NCBI GenBank assembly: GCA_964437615.1
Contig: CAYTHL010000001.1
Span: forward strand, 21,553 to 85,552
Reading direction: 5' to 3'
DNA: 64,000 nt
Source: RGIG4790 sp964437615
GTDB lineage: Bacteria > Bacillota > Clostridia > Christensenellales > UBA1242
The translations under genes and the position numbers were made by a program. The notes below the pieces were generated by a model. It saw only the letters and a program-made list of their open reading frames with translations, did no database searches and had not been told where the DNA came from. Below, piece by piece: positions 35,561-45,600 of the stretch. The stretch's first letter is position 1, and the number at the start of each line of letters is the position of its first letter.

Positions 35561-35587
35561 ACAAAAAACCCCCAAACAATTTGGGGG
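35561..35587 (-). terminator. terminator of the DegV gene
   Basis: A perfect stem CCCCCAAA / TTTGGGGG with a 3-nt loop, with a T6 run on the minus strand (35568-35563). Confidence 0.85.
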
Positions 35588-35645
35588 CTAAGTTAGTGCC
35601 TTATAAATATTATAGTAATTAAAGCGTTTTAACTGTAGCTATTGT

Positions 35646-36506
35646 CTATTTTAAAGTTACAAACACGGCAACAGTGTTAGGACCACAACAGCAACCCATG
35701 GTGTAGTCTATATAGCCAATCTCCACACGCTTGTTTTTGGTGTTGGCTTTTATAAACTCGGACATCTCTTCGGCCTCTGCAGCCTGACCAGTATGGCCAA
35801 TATAAATTGTTTCTGCCGACTCTAAGTCCGCCTTTTGCAAAATTAAGCTCTGCATAGTTTTAAGCGCTTTTTTGCGTCCAATACACTTTGCAACCATTTT
35901 TAGTTTGCCCTCGGCATCGTTAGAAAGTATTGGCGCAATTTTAAGTAGGGTGCCAACCCCCGCAACAATTTTATTCAGTCTGCCCGCGCGGCCTAAAAAT
36001 TGCAAATCTAGCGGCATAAAATAGCAAATAGTTTTACATTCATTTTTATTAAGTGCATTGTATATTTGCTGTGCAGATTTACCCTCAACTGCCATTTGTG
36101 CGGCCTTTTGAACCATTACTGCAATAGAAAAACTGCCGGTTAAGCTATCCGCCACCCACACATGCTTGCCACAGGTTTTGTTTACCTGCTCGGCGGCGCG
36201 CAGGGCGTTATTGTAGGTGCAACTAAGCCCGCTAGACAGGCCAACATAAAAAACATCATAGCCAAGATGTGCATACTTTTCAAAAATATCGGTAAAGGAT
36301 TGTATATTAACGCATCCGGTTGAGCATTTTTGCACTTTTTTAAGGTTGGCGTAAAACTTTTCTGGATCTTTTTCTGGATATTCGTAGGCGTCGTAAAGCT
36401 CGCCGTCAATAACTATGCTCATGCTAACAGCGTCTACGCCCATGCGCTCTAGTTCTGCCCTAGAAAGACTACAACAGCTGTCTGTAATAATTTTAACTTT
36501 ATTCAT
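35646..36506 (-). CDS. DegV family fatty-acid-binding protein
   Basis: A 286-residue DegV/EDD-fold protein. The opening KIITDSCCSLSRAELERMGVDAVSMSI is diagnostic, as are VGLSSGLSCTYNNALRAA in the lipid headgroup site and the C-terminal YIDYTMGCCCGPNTVAVFV. Known members bind fatty acids, some as FakB subunits that present fatty acid to the kinase FakA. No fakA lies in this window. It is a single gene with an AGGGGAATA ribosome binding site. Confidence 0.92.
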   Translation of the reverse strand: MNKVKIITDSCCSLSRAELERMGVDAVSMSIVIDGELYDAYEYPEKDPEKFYANLKKVQKCSTGCVNIQSFTDIFEKYAHLGYDVFYVGLSSGLSCTYNNALRAAEQVNKTCGKHVWVADSLTGSFSIAVMVQKAAQMAVEGKSAQQIYNALNKNECKTICYFMPLDLQFLGRAGRLNKIVAGVGTLLKIAPILSNDAEGKLKMVAKCIGRKKALKTMQSLILQKADLESAETIYIGHTGQAAEAEEMSEFIKANTKNKRVEIGYIDYTMGCCCGPNTVAVFVTLK

Positions 36507-36685
36507 AATTATTCCCCTAAAACAAATTTATTTTGAAACGCAAACTAATTTTGCAACACTACTAATATATTACTTAACAATTGTACTTACAAGCGAACGT
36601 AACAGATTTTATTCTAAATTATATATTTTAAGTTCGCTTTTTAAGCGAATTTGACTAAAAAAGCTTATATTTCGGCATTTATTGC

Positions 36686-36715
36686 TTGCTATTAGTTTAT
36701 ATTATATGCTAAAAT
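36686..36715 (+). promoter_or_regulatory. promoter giving a leaderless XRE regulator transcript
   Basis: TTGCTA (36686-36691), 18 nt, extended -10 TGC-TAAAAT (36710-36715). Six nt separate the -10 from the ATG at 36722. Confidence 0.68.
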
Positions 36716-36721
36716 ACTACT

Positions 36722-37390
36722 ATGGAAGAAAAAGATATAGTTGCATTAAACTTAATCAGCTATCGCAAAAAGGCTGGGCTTAGCCAGCTGGAGCTTGCAA
36801 AAAAGTTACAATATAGCAATAAAAATATCAGCAAGTGGGAAAACGGCGAAACTACCCCTAATATTTTTACTCTCAAAAAAATAGCCCAGCTTTACGGAAT
36901 AACGGTTGACGATTTATTGTGCGAGCCTTCACACGAGGCCGACGAGCGCCAGGCCGCTAAACTAAAACTAACACAAAAGCGCAAAAAGATTTTTGATTAT
37001 GCTATGCTTTTGCTTGCAAACGCGATTTTGTTTGCTGTTGCAAGTGTGGTTATATATGTGCTTGGTGTTGCGCAAGTGCAAAGTTTTAATAAATGGCTAA
37101 TGTATTTGTATATAACGCCGCTGTGCATGCTAAGCGCATTTATTTTTATTAGGGTGATGTACAAGCAAATAGACATAATTAGTTTGTCGCTTATGGGCTG
37201 GCTTATTTGCACCAGTGTGTATGTATCATTTATTAATGTAGAAAGCATTGAGCTTATTTTTGTGGTGGGTGCGGCCTATCAATTTATAATAATTTGGGTA
37301 GCCGTGCTTGTAAATTTAAAATTATTTACAAAATTTGCTAAAAGTATACGCTTGCGCAGAGCCAGCAAAAAGGGCAAAGACGTAAACTAA
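36722..37390 (+). CDS. XRE family transcriptional regulator with membrane domain
   Basis: A 222-residue protein. An N-terminal lambda-repressor-like helix-turn-helix spans about 8-65 (YRKKAGLSQLELAKKLQYSNKNISKWENGETTP), followed by a charged linker. Four hydrophobic helices (about 95-200) and a basic tail follow. Membrane-tethered XRE proteins of this form are common in Clostridia, and their signals are generally unknown. The gene starts 6 nt after its -10 box without a ribosome binding site. The Pr6Pr-like membrane protein gene follows 66 nt later with its own -10, so the pair may be functionally linked. Confidence 0.87.
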   Translation: MEEKDIVALNLISYRKKAGLSQLELAKKLQYSNKNISKWENGETTPNIFTLKKIAQLYGITVDDLLCEPSHEADERQAAKLKLTQKRKKIFDYAMLLLANAILFAVASVVIYVLGVAQVQSFNKWLMYLYITPLCMLSAFIFIRVMYKQIDIISLSLMGWLICTSVYVSFINVESIELIFVVGAAYQFIIIWVAVLVNLKLFTKFAKSIRLRRASKKGKDVN

Positions 37391-37443
37391 ATAGCGCTAC
37401 TAAGTAATTACAAGCATAATAAAGAATATAATTGTCAAAAATC

Positions 37444-37449
37444 TATAAT
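37444..37449 (+). promoter_or_regulatory. -10 box giving a leaderless transcript of the Pr6Pr-like gene
   Basis: An exact TATAAT ends 7 nt before the ATG at 37457. No matching -35 at 17 nt and no ribosome binding site are visible. Confidence 0.5.
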
Positions 37450-37456
37450 ATTTTAG

Positions 37457-38266
37457 ATGAAAACTCGGCACATTATATTCTATATAATATATATAACTTT
37501 GGCAGTAGTGGGCAGTTTGCTTAGCACGCACTTGTTTTTTGAGCATATTTTTTTGCGCGATTTTTATGTTTATTATACAAATCTTAGCAACTATTTATGC
37601 TTAATTGTTGTAATTATTGCGCTTGTTTGTGCATTAAAGAGCAATGCGCGCCGGCAAAAATTGATTTTTTATATAATAAATACTGGCAAACTAAGTTCAA
37701 AAAATTTTAATTACAACAAATTAATTAAAAAATGCAAAAAATTTATGACCACAAAACGGCATAAACTAACAAAAAACAAATATTATGTGCCATATATAAA
37801 CGTTATGCCCAGCTGGCTAAGCGGACTATTTTTTGTAAGTGGGCAGCTAATTTTTACCACCTTTTTGGTGTATAACATTTTGCTTGCCGACTTTTCTTTT
37901 GCCGGATACTGGACAAATTTATACAACCTATTATTTCATGTCTTTTTGCCAATAAGTTTTATTGTTTGCGCCGTTATAAATTGCAAAACTCCAAACATAT
38001 TTTTGCCGATAGTGCCAGTGGCTATTCAGTTTGCATACATTGGCTTTATCTACTTGCGTTCGCTTATTGTTGGGCAGACTATGGGTAGGATAGTTTATCC
38101 ATATTTCTTTTTAAATTTTGCCGCCCTTGGAGCAAGCGGCGCGCTAAAATGGTTAATTATAATCCTTGTTGTAGGATTAATAACCAGTTACCTATTGTGG
38201 CTAATAATTTTTGTAAAAAAATTAGTTCAAAGCAAATGCAGCGCAAAAAAATTTGCTAGCAAATAA
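37457..38266 (+). CDS. Pr6Pr-like multi-pass membrane protein
   Basis: A 269-residue integral membrane protein with about six to seven hydrophobic segments. YYTNLSNYLC near the first pair of helices and LLFHVFLPISF in the middle resemble the YTxxSN and H-x3-P motifs of Pr6Pr/FAR-17a-like membrane proteins. A cytoplasmic Lys-rich loop lies near 75-115. The function of bacterial members is unknown. The translation start sits 7 nt after a TATAAT without a ribosome binding site. Codon use is strongly AT-rich. Confidence 0.7.
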   Translation: MKTRHIIFYIIYITLAVVGSLLSTHLFFEHIFLRDFYVYYTNLSNYLCLIVVIIALVCALKSNARRQKLIFYIINTGKLSSKNFNYNKLIKKCKKFMTTKRHKLTKNKYYVPYINVMPSWLSGLFFVSGQLIFTTFLVYNILLADFSFAGYWTNLYNLLFHVFLPISFIVCAVINCKTPNIFLPIVPVAIQFAYIGFIYLRSLIVGQTMGRIVYPYFFLNFAALGASGALKWLIIILVVGLITSYLLWLIIFVKKLVQSKCSAKKFASK

Positions 38267-38608
38267 AGTTTTTTTAAAAAATTTTAATTATTTTTTTATA
38301 ACCAATTTTGGCAAAAAACTGCATTTTTAAGTGTTGAAAACTTTTTGATAGCTAATTTTGAGTAATTTGTCAAGATACATTTTTGTTAGATTTTGCAAAA
38401 CAAAACTAAAAATTGGGTCTATTTTTTGTCTTGACATTAAGCATAACAAATTGCAAAAATCAAGCGTTTTTTATAACTTTTTAAAAATTAATAAAAATAA
38501 CAAAAAATCAAAATATTGTGTTAAAATGGTTGACACAACCACAATATATTGTGTATTATGGCCGTGTTGAAAAAATTTATCAACTAATTATAAGCGGGGG
38601 GAAATACA
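38267..38608 (+). promoter_or_regulatory. nrdD upstream region with two NrdR boxes
   Basis: No gene is supported in this 340-bp AT-rich stretch. It holds the nrdD promoter, TTGACA (38530-38535), 18 nt, TATTAT (38554-38559). Box 2, CACAATATATTGTGTA (38540-38555), matches the NrdR palindrome acaCwATATATwGtgt almost perfectly and covers the spacer and -10. Box 1 (38508-38523, TCAAAATATTGTGTTA) is a weaker copy about 33 bp upstream, three helical turns. Paired boxes spaced this way are the known NrdR arrangement, so repression by NrdR-dATP is expected. Confidence 0.88.
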
Positions 38609-40786
38609 ATGAAAACTATAAAAAAACGCGATGGTTCTTCGGTAGAGTTTGACAAAACCAGAATCTCAAACGCCATTAGGCGTGCAAACAACAGTGTATG
38701 TGAGGCAGACAGGGCAACGGAGGACCAAATTTGTTATATAACAGACAATGTAGTAGACATTTGCGAAAGGCTAAACAGACCTATTAGCGTAGAAGATGTG
38801 CAAGATTTTGTAGAAGAGCAGCTTATGAAACATGCATCTTCTAATTTGGCGCGCAACTATATAACCTACCGCTACGAGCGTGCGCTTGCGCGTAAGTCTA
38901 ACACCACTGACGGCCCTATCATGACCCTTATCGAGTGCGAAAATGAAGATGTCAAGGAAGAAAATAGCAACAAAAACCCAACTGTAAACAGCGTTCAGCG
39001 GGATTACATGGCTGGCGAGGTATCTAAGGATTTATCACGCAGATTTTTGCTGCCAGACGACATTGTTCGCGCGCACGACGAAGGCATAATTCATTTTCAC
39101 GACATGGATTACTATGCTCAGCACATGCACAACTGCGACCTTGTTAATCTAGAAGATATGTTGCAAAACGGCACAGTAATTAGCGGCACCATGATAGAAA
39201 AGCCACACAGATTTTTGACGGCGTGCAACATTGCAACCCAAATTATTGCCCAAGTTGCAAGCGCCCAGTATGGCGGGCAAAGTATAACGCTTACCCACCT
39301 TGCTCCGTTTGTAAACGACAGCCGCAAAAAAATAAGAAAAATTATTGAAGAAGAGTTTGCTTTTGCTGGCGTTAAACCAACCGAAGAGCAAGTTTCTGTC
39401 TTAACCGAAAAAACTTTGCGTCAAGAGATTGCAAGCGGGGTACAAACCATTCAGTATCAGGTTGTAACACTTATGACCACCAATGGTCAGGCTCCATTTA
39501 TAACCGTGTTTATGTATCTTGGCGAGGCTAAAAACGAGCAAGAGAAGAAAGACCTTGCCCTAATTATAGAAGAAATGCTAAAGCAGCGTTACGAGGGCGT
39601 TAAAAACGAGAAAGGTGTGTGGATAACCCCTGCCTTCCCTAAGCTTATCTATGTGCTAGAGGAGCAGAATATCCACGAGGACAGCCCTTACTACTATCTA
39701 ACCAAGCTTGCTGCTAAATGTAGCGCAAAACGCCTTGTTCCAGACTACATTAGCGAAAAGAAGATGCTAGAGTTTAAGGTGGACAAAAATGGCGAGGGGC
39801 ATTGCTATCCTTGCATGGGTTGCCGCAGCTTTCTAACACCTTATGTGGACGAAAATGGCAAGCCTAAATATTACGGCCGCTTTAATCAAGGCGTGGTAAC
39901 CATAAATTTGCCAGACGTTGCGCTTTCTAGCGGCGGCGACATGGAAAAATTTTGGAAAATTTTTGATGAGCGCCTAAACCTGTGCTATCGCGCGCTAATG
40001 TGCAGACACAATAGGCTGCTTGGAACCCCAAGTGACGTTGCACCAATACTTTGGCAAAACGGTGCGCTTGCAAGGCTAGAAAAGGGCGAAAAAATAGACA
40101 AATTATTGTTTGGCGGGTATTCGACAATATCTCTAGGCTATGCCGGCTTGTACGAATGCGTTAAATATCTAACAGGCTATTCACATACAGATGAGCATGC
40201 AAAGGGCTTGGCACTAGAAATTATGCAACACATGAACGACAAGTGCAAAGAATGGAAAGCCAAAGAAAATATAGACTTCTCCATTTACGGCACTCCGCTA
40301 GAAAGCACTACCTACAAGTTTGCTAAGGCACTTCAACGCAGATTTGGCATTATCCCTGGCATAACTAGTAAAAATTACATAACAAATAGCTATCACGTTC
40401 ACGTAACCGAGCAAATTGACGCCTTTACCAAGCTTAAATTTGAGAGCGACTTCCAAGTTCTAAGCCCAGGCGGTGCCATTAGTTATGTAGAAGTTCCGGA
40501 CATGAAGGGCAACCTAGATGCCGTTATGAGCCTACTTAAATATATTTATGATAACATTATTTACGCCGAACTTAACACCAAGAGCGACTATTGTCAGGTC
40601 TGTGGCTATGACGGCGAAATTATGATTGTCGAAGACGGCGGCAAACTTGTTTGGGAATGCCCACACTGCAAAAACCGTGACCAAAGCAAACTTAATGTTG
40701 CTAGGCGTACTTGCGGATATATTGGTTCTCAGTTCTGGAATCAGGGGAGGACGCAGGAGATACGCGACCGCGTCTTGCATTTATAA
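38609..40786 (+). CDS. nrdD: anaerobic ribonucleoside-triphosphate reductase
   Basis: Class III ribonucleotide reductase, 725 residues, full length. It reduces NTPs to dNTPs using a glycyl radical. An N-terminal ATP-cone (about 1-90, KKRDGSSVEFDKTRISNAI) senses dATP/ATP. The catalytic barrel follows. The C-terminal zinc site is CQVCGYDG...CPHC and the glycyl radical loop is RRTCGYIG. GGGGGG precedes the start. It is activated by NrdG, encoded 264 nt downstream from its own promoter. The enzyme is oxygen-sensitive, which fits an anaerobic lifestyle. Confidence 0.97.
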   Translation: MKTIKKRDGSSVEFDKTRISNAIRRANNSVCEADRATEDQICYITDNVVDICERLNRPISVEDVQDFVEEQLMKHASSNLARNYITYRYERALARKSNTTDGPIMTLIECENEDVKEENSNKNPTVNSVQRDYMAGEVSKDLSRRFLLPDDIVRAHDEGIIHFHDMDYYAQHMHNCDLVNLEDMLQNGTVISGTMIEKPHRFLTACNIATQIIAQVASAQYGGQSITLTHLAPFVNDSRKKIRKIIEEEFAFAGVKPTEEQVSVLTEKTLRQEIASGVQTIQYQVVTLMTTNGQAPFITVFMYLGEAKNEQEKKDLALIIEEMLKQRYEGVKNEKGVWITPAFPKLIYVLEEQNIHEDSPYYYLTKLAAKCSAKRLVPDYISEKKMLEFKVDKNGEGHCYPCMGCRSFLTPYVDENGKPKYYGRFNQGVVTINLPDVALSSGGDMEKFWKIFDERLNLCYRALMCRHNRLLGTPSDVAPILWQNGALARLEKGEKIDKLLFGGYSTISLGYAGLYECVKYLTGYSHTDEHAKGLALEIMQHMNDKCKEWKAKENIDFSIYGTPLESTTYKFAKALQRRFGIIPGITSKNYITNSYHVHVTEQIDAFTKLKFESDFQVLSPGGAISYVEVPDMKGNLDAVMSLLKYIYDNIIYAELNTKSDYCQVCGYDGEIMIVEDGGKLVWECPHCKNRDQSKLNVARRTCGYIGSQFWNQGRTQEIRDRVLHL

Positions 40787-40814
40787 CTTTGCACATCTTT
40801 TTGTAAATTACGGC

Positions 40815-40848
40815 GGCGGGGAATGAAAAATCTCCGCCCTTTTGTTTT
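40815..40848 (+). terminator. terminator of nrdD
   Basis: GGCGGGGA pairs with TCTCCGCC (one G-U) and is followed by CTTTTGTTTT. Confidence 0.75.
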
Positions 40849-40991
40849 AAGTCGGTTATAACATATTTGTCATCCAAAGCACGGTGCAAACGATAGTGTT
40901 TTATATAAAAGACCTAGGTGCGGCAGCAGACATAAATTAAAAATCATCACTTGTTTTGCGCTTAACATGTTCAAATTTTCTATTTAAAACA

Positions 40992-41020
40992 TTTACAAAG
41001 GGGCGGGAGTGTGATATAAT
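40992..41020 (+). promoter_or_regulatory. promoter of nrdG
   Basis: TTTACA (40992-40997), 17 nt, extended -10 TGA-TATAAT (41015-41020). No NrdR box is visible here, so nrdG is probably not co-repressed with nrdD at this promoter. Confidence 0.8.
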
Positions 41021-41050
41021 TAAGGTGTTTAAGGGGCAAAGGAGAAAATT

Positions 41051-41575
41051 ATGAATTACGCAAGCATAAAACCAGTAGACATTGCAAACGGCGAGGGTGT
41101 TAGGGTATCGCTGTTTGTTAGCGGGTGCAGACACCACTGCAAAAACTGTTTCAATGCCGAGGCATGGGACTTTGGGTACGGGCTGCCTTTTACCGATGAG
41201 GTGGTTGAGCAGTTAATGGCATATCTTGCGCCAGACTACATTAGCGGGTTAACATTACTTGGCGGCGAGCCGTTTGAGCCAGAAAATCAAAAGCCGCTGT
41301 TAGATTTTGTAAAGTCGGTAAAACAAAGGTTTCCGGATAAAAACATTTGGTGCTACACTGGCTTTGACCTAGAAAAAGAGCTGCTTTCGCCAAGCCGCGC
41401 CACAACGGAGTACACAAAACCGCTGCTAGAATGCATAGATGTTTTGGTTGACGGGCGTTTTGTAGAAGAACTAAAGGATATCACTTTGCGCTTTAAAGGC
41501 TCAAGCAATCAGCGCATAATAAACCTACCCGCCACCCTTAAATTGGGCAAAATAGTATTGCACGAGCTTAGCTAA
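41051..41575 (+). CDS. nrdG: anaerobic ribonucleotide reductase activating protein
   Basis: Radical SAM activase that installs the glycyl radical on NrdD, 174 residues. The cluster motif is GCRHHCKNCFN (C-x3-C-x2-C). GGEPFEP is the SAM-binding GGE motif. AAGGAG precedes the start by 7 nt. The protein is full length and lies directly downstream of its partner gene nrdD, but it has its own promoter and is separated from nrdD by a terminator. Confidence 0.96.
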   Translation: MNYASIKPVDIANGEGVRVSLFVSGCRHHCKNCFNAEAWDFGYGLPFTDEVVEQLMAYLAPDYISGLTLLGGEPFEPENQKPLLDFVKSVKQRFPDKNIWCYTGFDLEKELLSPSRATTEYTKPLLECIDVLVDGRFVEELKDITLRFKGSSNQRIINLPATLKLGKIVLHELS

Positions 41576-41627
41576 AAAGCAATTCAATCGCCGGGCTTAT
41601 TGCCGCAGTTAAAATGTTATAAAAAAT

Positions 41628-41662
41628 AAAAGCGCTACCAATTTTAGGTAGTGCTTTTGCTT
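41628..41662. terminator. bidirectional terminator between nrdG and a convergent phosphorylase gene
   Basis: AAAAGCGCTACC pairs with GGTAGTGCTTTT around a 7-nt loop. A and T runs flank both sides. Confidence 0.8.
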
Positions 41663-41735
41663 GCAAATTTGCAAAATTTTTATTGTTGATATACATTTCT
41701 AAACAAAAATTTTACTTGAAAATCAAATAATTTGC

Positions 41736-42530
41736 CTAAATAGATAATAATGCTTCTATGGCATAGGTAACAAGTTCTTCTCGCAGTTGAAATTTGTCGT
41801 AGATGCGGGTTTGCCACTCTGTGCCACTGTTGTAGTCCGAATAGTAAAGAATGCAACTATAATCTAGCCGCTTGGCTTTGGCAATGGCGGCTAGGCTTGC
41901 TGTTTCCATTTCTGCACCAAGGCACCCCTCGGCAACTCTAGCGGATATTCTTTGCGGTGTTTCACGATAAATTGCGTCGGTTGTCCAAACCAGACCTTCA
42001 AAATGCGCCTCTTTATGTTTGTCTAAGGTTTTGCAAATTGCCTCGTTTAGGGTAGGGCTGGTTACAACATATCTACTAGGGGTTAAGTAGTGATAACTCA
42101 CCCCTTCGTCACGCAGCGCGTGGGTAGGTACAAAATATTGGTCGAGGTCTATGTCCACATTGGCAATTGCGCCGCAAGAGCCAACCCCAATAAAATGCTT
42201 TATGCCAACGTAAACAAGTTCTTCCATAAGGTTGGCGGCCGCTGGCCCGCCTAGCGGACTTAGTGCAATTAAAATTTTGTTGTCGTACAAATACACCGGA
42301 GAAATACTGCTTGCTGCCTTAAACTCGTATATAAGTTCACATTTGGCGTAAATGTTTTCTATTTTAGTAAAATCTCTAGGAAAAAATATGACGCATTTAT
42401 CTATGCCCATGCCTTGCACCTTTTCAAAGCGCCAAAATTCTTTTTTTCCGTTGCTAAAAAACATCTCCAAGCTTTCGCTGTCGTCGTCAAATTGTTCTAA
42501 TATTGGGCAATCTTTGGTTTCTACTTTCAT
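41736..42530 (-). CDS. nucleoside phosphorylase
   Basis: A 264-residue member of the PNP/uridine phosphorylase (NP-I) family. It cleaves nucleosides with phosphate to base and ribose-1-phosphate in salvage. VGSCGAI near 118 is the phosphate/ribose loop, and LGAEMETAS near 205 contains the ribose-binding Met-Glu pair. The sequence is not close enough to separate purine from uridine specificity by eye. The start is preceded by AAGGACT. Its position next to the nrd genes fits nucleotide metabolism. Confidence 0.87.
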   Translation of the reverse strand: MKVETKDCPILEQFDDDSESLEMFFSNGKKEFWRFEKVQGMGIDKCVIFFPRDFTKIENIYAKCELIYEFKAASSISPVYLYDNKILIALSPLGGPAAANLMEELVYVGIKHFIGVGSCGAIANVDIDLDQYFVPTHALRDEGVSYHYLTPSRYVVTSPTLNEAICKTLDKHKEAHFEGLVWTTDAIYRETPQRISARVAEGCLGAEMETASLAAIAKAKRLDYSCILYYSDYNSGTEWQTRIYDKFQLREELVTYAIEALLSI

Positions 42531-42603
42531 AATGTGCTAGTCCTTCTAAAAAATAGTTTATTTGTAAATTTTTTGCAAAATGCAGCAAAAACAAACAATT
42601 TAC

Positions 42604-45600
42604 TTAATTTTTGTTTGCTAGCTTAAATAATTTTTCTAGCCGCTTATGAGCAAACGATGCACTGTTATTTTGCAGTAGCTGGGCAGCTTTGTTTCCGCCC
42701 CTAACTAGCACAAAATATCTCGACTGAGTTTGCGTAAAATCTGTAAATTGTTTGGTTGCAGCCGGTTGGTCCATAGTTAAAGTGTCGGTTGCAGGGTTGT
42801 ATCTGTAAATTGGCCAATATCCGCTCTCGACGGCAAGTTTTTGTTGCATAGGGGTGGTACTCATATCGGTGCCGTGATTTATGCAAGGGCAGTAGGCTAT
42901 AATTATGCTAGGCCCGTTGTGCGCCTCGGCCTCTTTAAAGGCGTTGATTGTGGCTTGCATGTTTGCCCCAAGCGCCACCTGTGCTACATAGACATTAGGA
43001 TAAACTCTGGCGAGCGCCCCCAAATCCTTTTTGTGCGTCTTTTTACCTGCCGTAGCAAATTTTGCACTTGCACCCATAGGGGTAGATTTACTTGCTTGCC
43101 CGCCGGTGTTGCTGTAAACTTCGGTGTCTAACACCAAAATATTCACATTTTCGCCACTGGCAAGCACGTGGTCTAGCCCGCCATAACCAATGTCGTAAGC
43201 CCAGCCATCGCCGCCGATTATCCACACGCTGGTATCGGCAAGCCCGCCCTTTAAATTAACTATGCTGCTAGCAATGCCGCTAGATAAAATATCCTTAGGG
43301 TTAGCACTATTAGCAGCCTTTTTGCTAACCAAAGATACAATTTTGCCACATGTTGCGGCAGAGTGGTCGCCATTGACCCACGCCGACAAAAGTTTGGTTG
43401 TGGCTGCGTCAAACACCTTGTCTGCAATGGCAAGATTTATTATGTCAGTTACAAGTTTCCGATTGCTTTCGTGAGCTTTTTTCATACCAAGCCCAAATTC
43501 GGCGTTGTCTTCAAAAAGACTGTTTGCCCAAGCCGGGCCGCAGCCGTCTTGATTTTTTGCGTATGAGCAAGTTGGGGCAGTGCCGCTATAAATACTGCTG
43601 CACCCAGTGGCGTTTGCAATTAGCAATTTTTCGCCAAATAGTTGGGTTAACAGTTTTATATAAGGAGTTTCTCCGCAGCCGGCGCAGGCGCCGCTAAACT
43701 CAAATAGCGGCTTATTAAACTGGCTGCCTTTTATGCTAAACCTGTCAAATACGGTGGCAACATTTGTGTGGTTTTTAAGCAGATTATAGAACTTTTGCTC
43801 AGTGCTTTCTATTTTTTGCTTTTCAACCATAACAAGTGCCTTATTTTTTGCCGGACAAACAAGGGCGCAGTTGCCGCAGCCAGTGCAGTCCTTTGGCGAA
43901 ATCTGCACCTTAAAGTTGTAGTTTGGCACGCCAATAGCTGGTTTGCATGGAACTTTGCCGCAAACTGGGTCTGTGCTATTAATTAAATATGGTCTAATAA
44001 CGGCGTGCGGGCAAACAAGCGAGCAGAAATTGCACTCAATACAGTTTTCGGAAATCCACTGTGGCAGATTGCTTGCAACATCCCGCTTTTCTAGGCTGGC
44101 CGTGCCGGTAGGAATAGTGCCGCTTGCGTTAAACGCCGATGTAGGCAGCCCGTCACCCTTGTGGGCAAGGATAGGTTTTAGATAGTTTTCGTAATATTGG
44201 TCATTGGTTGGCTTAGGCTGGCTGTCTTGCGCGTCTTTCCAACTTTGTGGATAGTCTATTTTTATAAGGCTAGCAAGCGACATATCCACGGCGGCGAAGT
44301 TTTGCCTTAGCACCTCTTCGCCTTTGCTTGCGTAAGATTTTTGCGCCATAGCCTTAATGTATTCTATGCTTTTTTCTAGCGGTAAAAACTTGCCAAGCGC
44401 AAAGAATGCCGTTTGCATAACTAAATTTATGCGTCGGTTTAAGCCAACTTGCAAGGCAATATGTTCGGCGTCGATGCAATAGAACGCCAGCTTTTTGCTA
44501 GCAATTATGCGGCGGACATCGGCTGGCAGATTTTTATCTAGTTCGGCTACCGTCTTCCATGGTGCGTTTAGCAAAAATGTGCCGCCCGTTTTAATGCCGC
44601 TAAGCATATCGTATCTGCCCAAAAAGTGGCGGTTGTGGCATGCAACAAAGTCTGGCTCGTCTATTAAATATGGCATATTGATAGGTTTTTTGCTCATGCG
44701 CAGGTGACTGATAGTTAAGCTGCCAGATTTTTTGCTGTCGTAAACAAAATAGGCTTGACCGTACATGCCCGCCTCGCTTGAAATAATCTTTATGCTATTT
44801 TTGTTGGCGCTAACCGTGCCGTCAGAGCCGTATCCGTAAAACACGCAGTCCAAAGCCTCGTCCTGCACAGGCAGTTTTTGCTTGGCTTTTGGCAGACTGC
44901 TTTTGCTAAGGTCGTCAGTTATGCCCACGGTAAAATGATTTTTAGGGCATCTGCTTGCGGCGTTTTCTAATACACTTACCACCATTTGCGGGGTAAACTC
45001 CTTGCTGCTAAGGCCGTACCTTCCGCCCAAAACTTTTATATTTTTGCCTGTTTCGGCAAGGGCACTAATAACATCTTGAGCCAGTGGTTCATAAACTGCA
45101 CCGCACTCCTTAGTTCTGTCTAAAACGCTAATAACTTGCGCCGTAGAAGGAATGCATTTTGCAAACCTTTGGCTGTCAAAAGGCCTATATAACCTAACCT
45201 TTATAACGCCAACTTTTGCGCCGGCGGCGGCCAGTTTTAACGCAGCAGAAATGGCAGTATCTGCCCCCGAACCCATGCAAACTATTACATTTGTGGCGTC
45301 TTTTGCGCCGTAGTACTCAAATGGCGCGTACTTTCTGCCCGTCGCCTTGCTTATAGCGCCAAAAATTTGCTCATATGCGGCAGCAACGCCGTTATACAAA
45401 GGCTGACTTGCCTCACGGTTTTGAAAATATATGCTTTGGTCTTGACTAGTGCCACGCATGCTTGGCGCTAGCGGGGTAAGACCAACGGGGCGACTTTGCA
45501 AAACTGAAAAACTATTTGCAATATTGCGCACAACGTCGTCAGATATAGGCTCTATTGTGTTGATTTCATGACTCGTTCTAAACCCGTCAAAAAAGTGGAG

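Noticed and set aside
38358..38570. 70-codon frame before nrdD
   Set aside because: It covers the NrdR boxes and promoter, and has no ribosome binding site or similarity.
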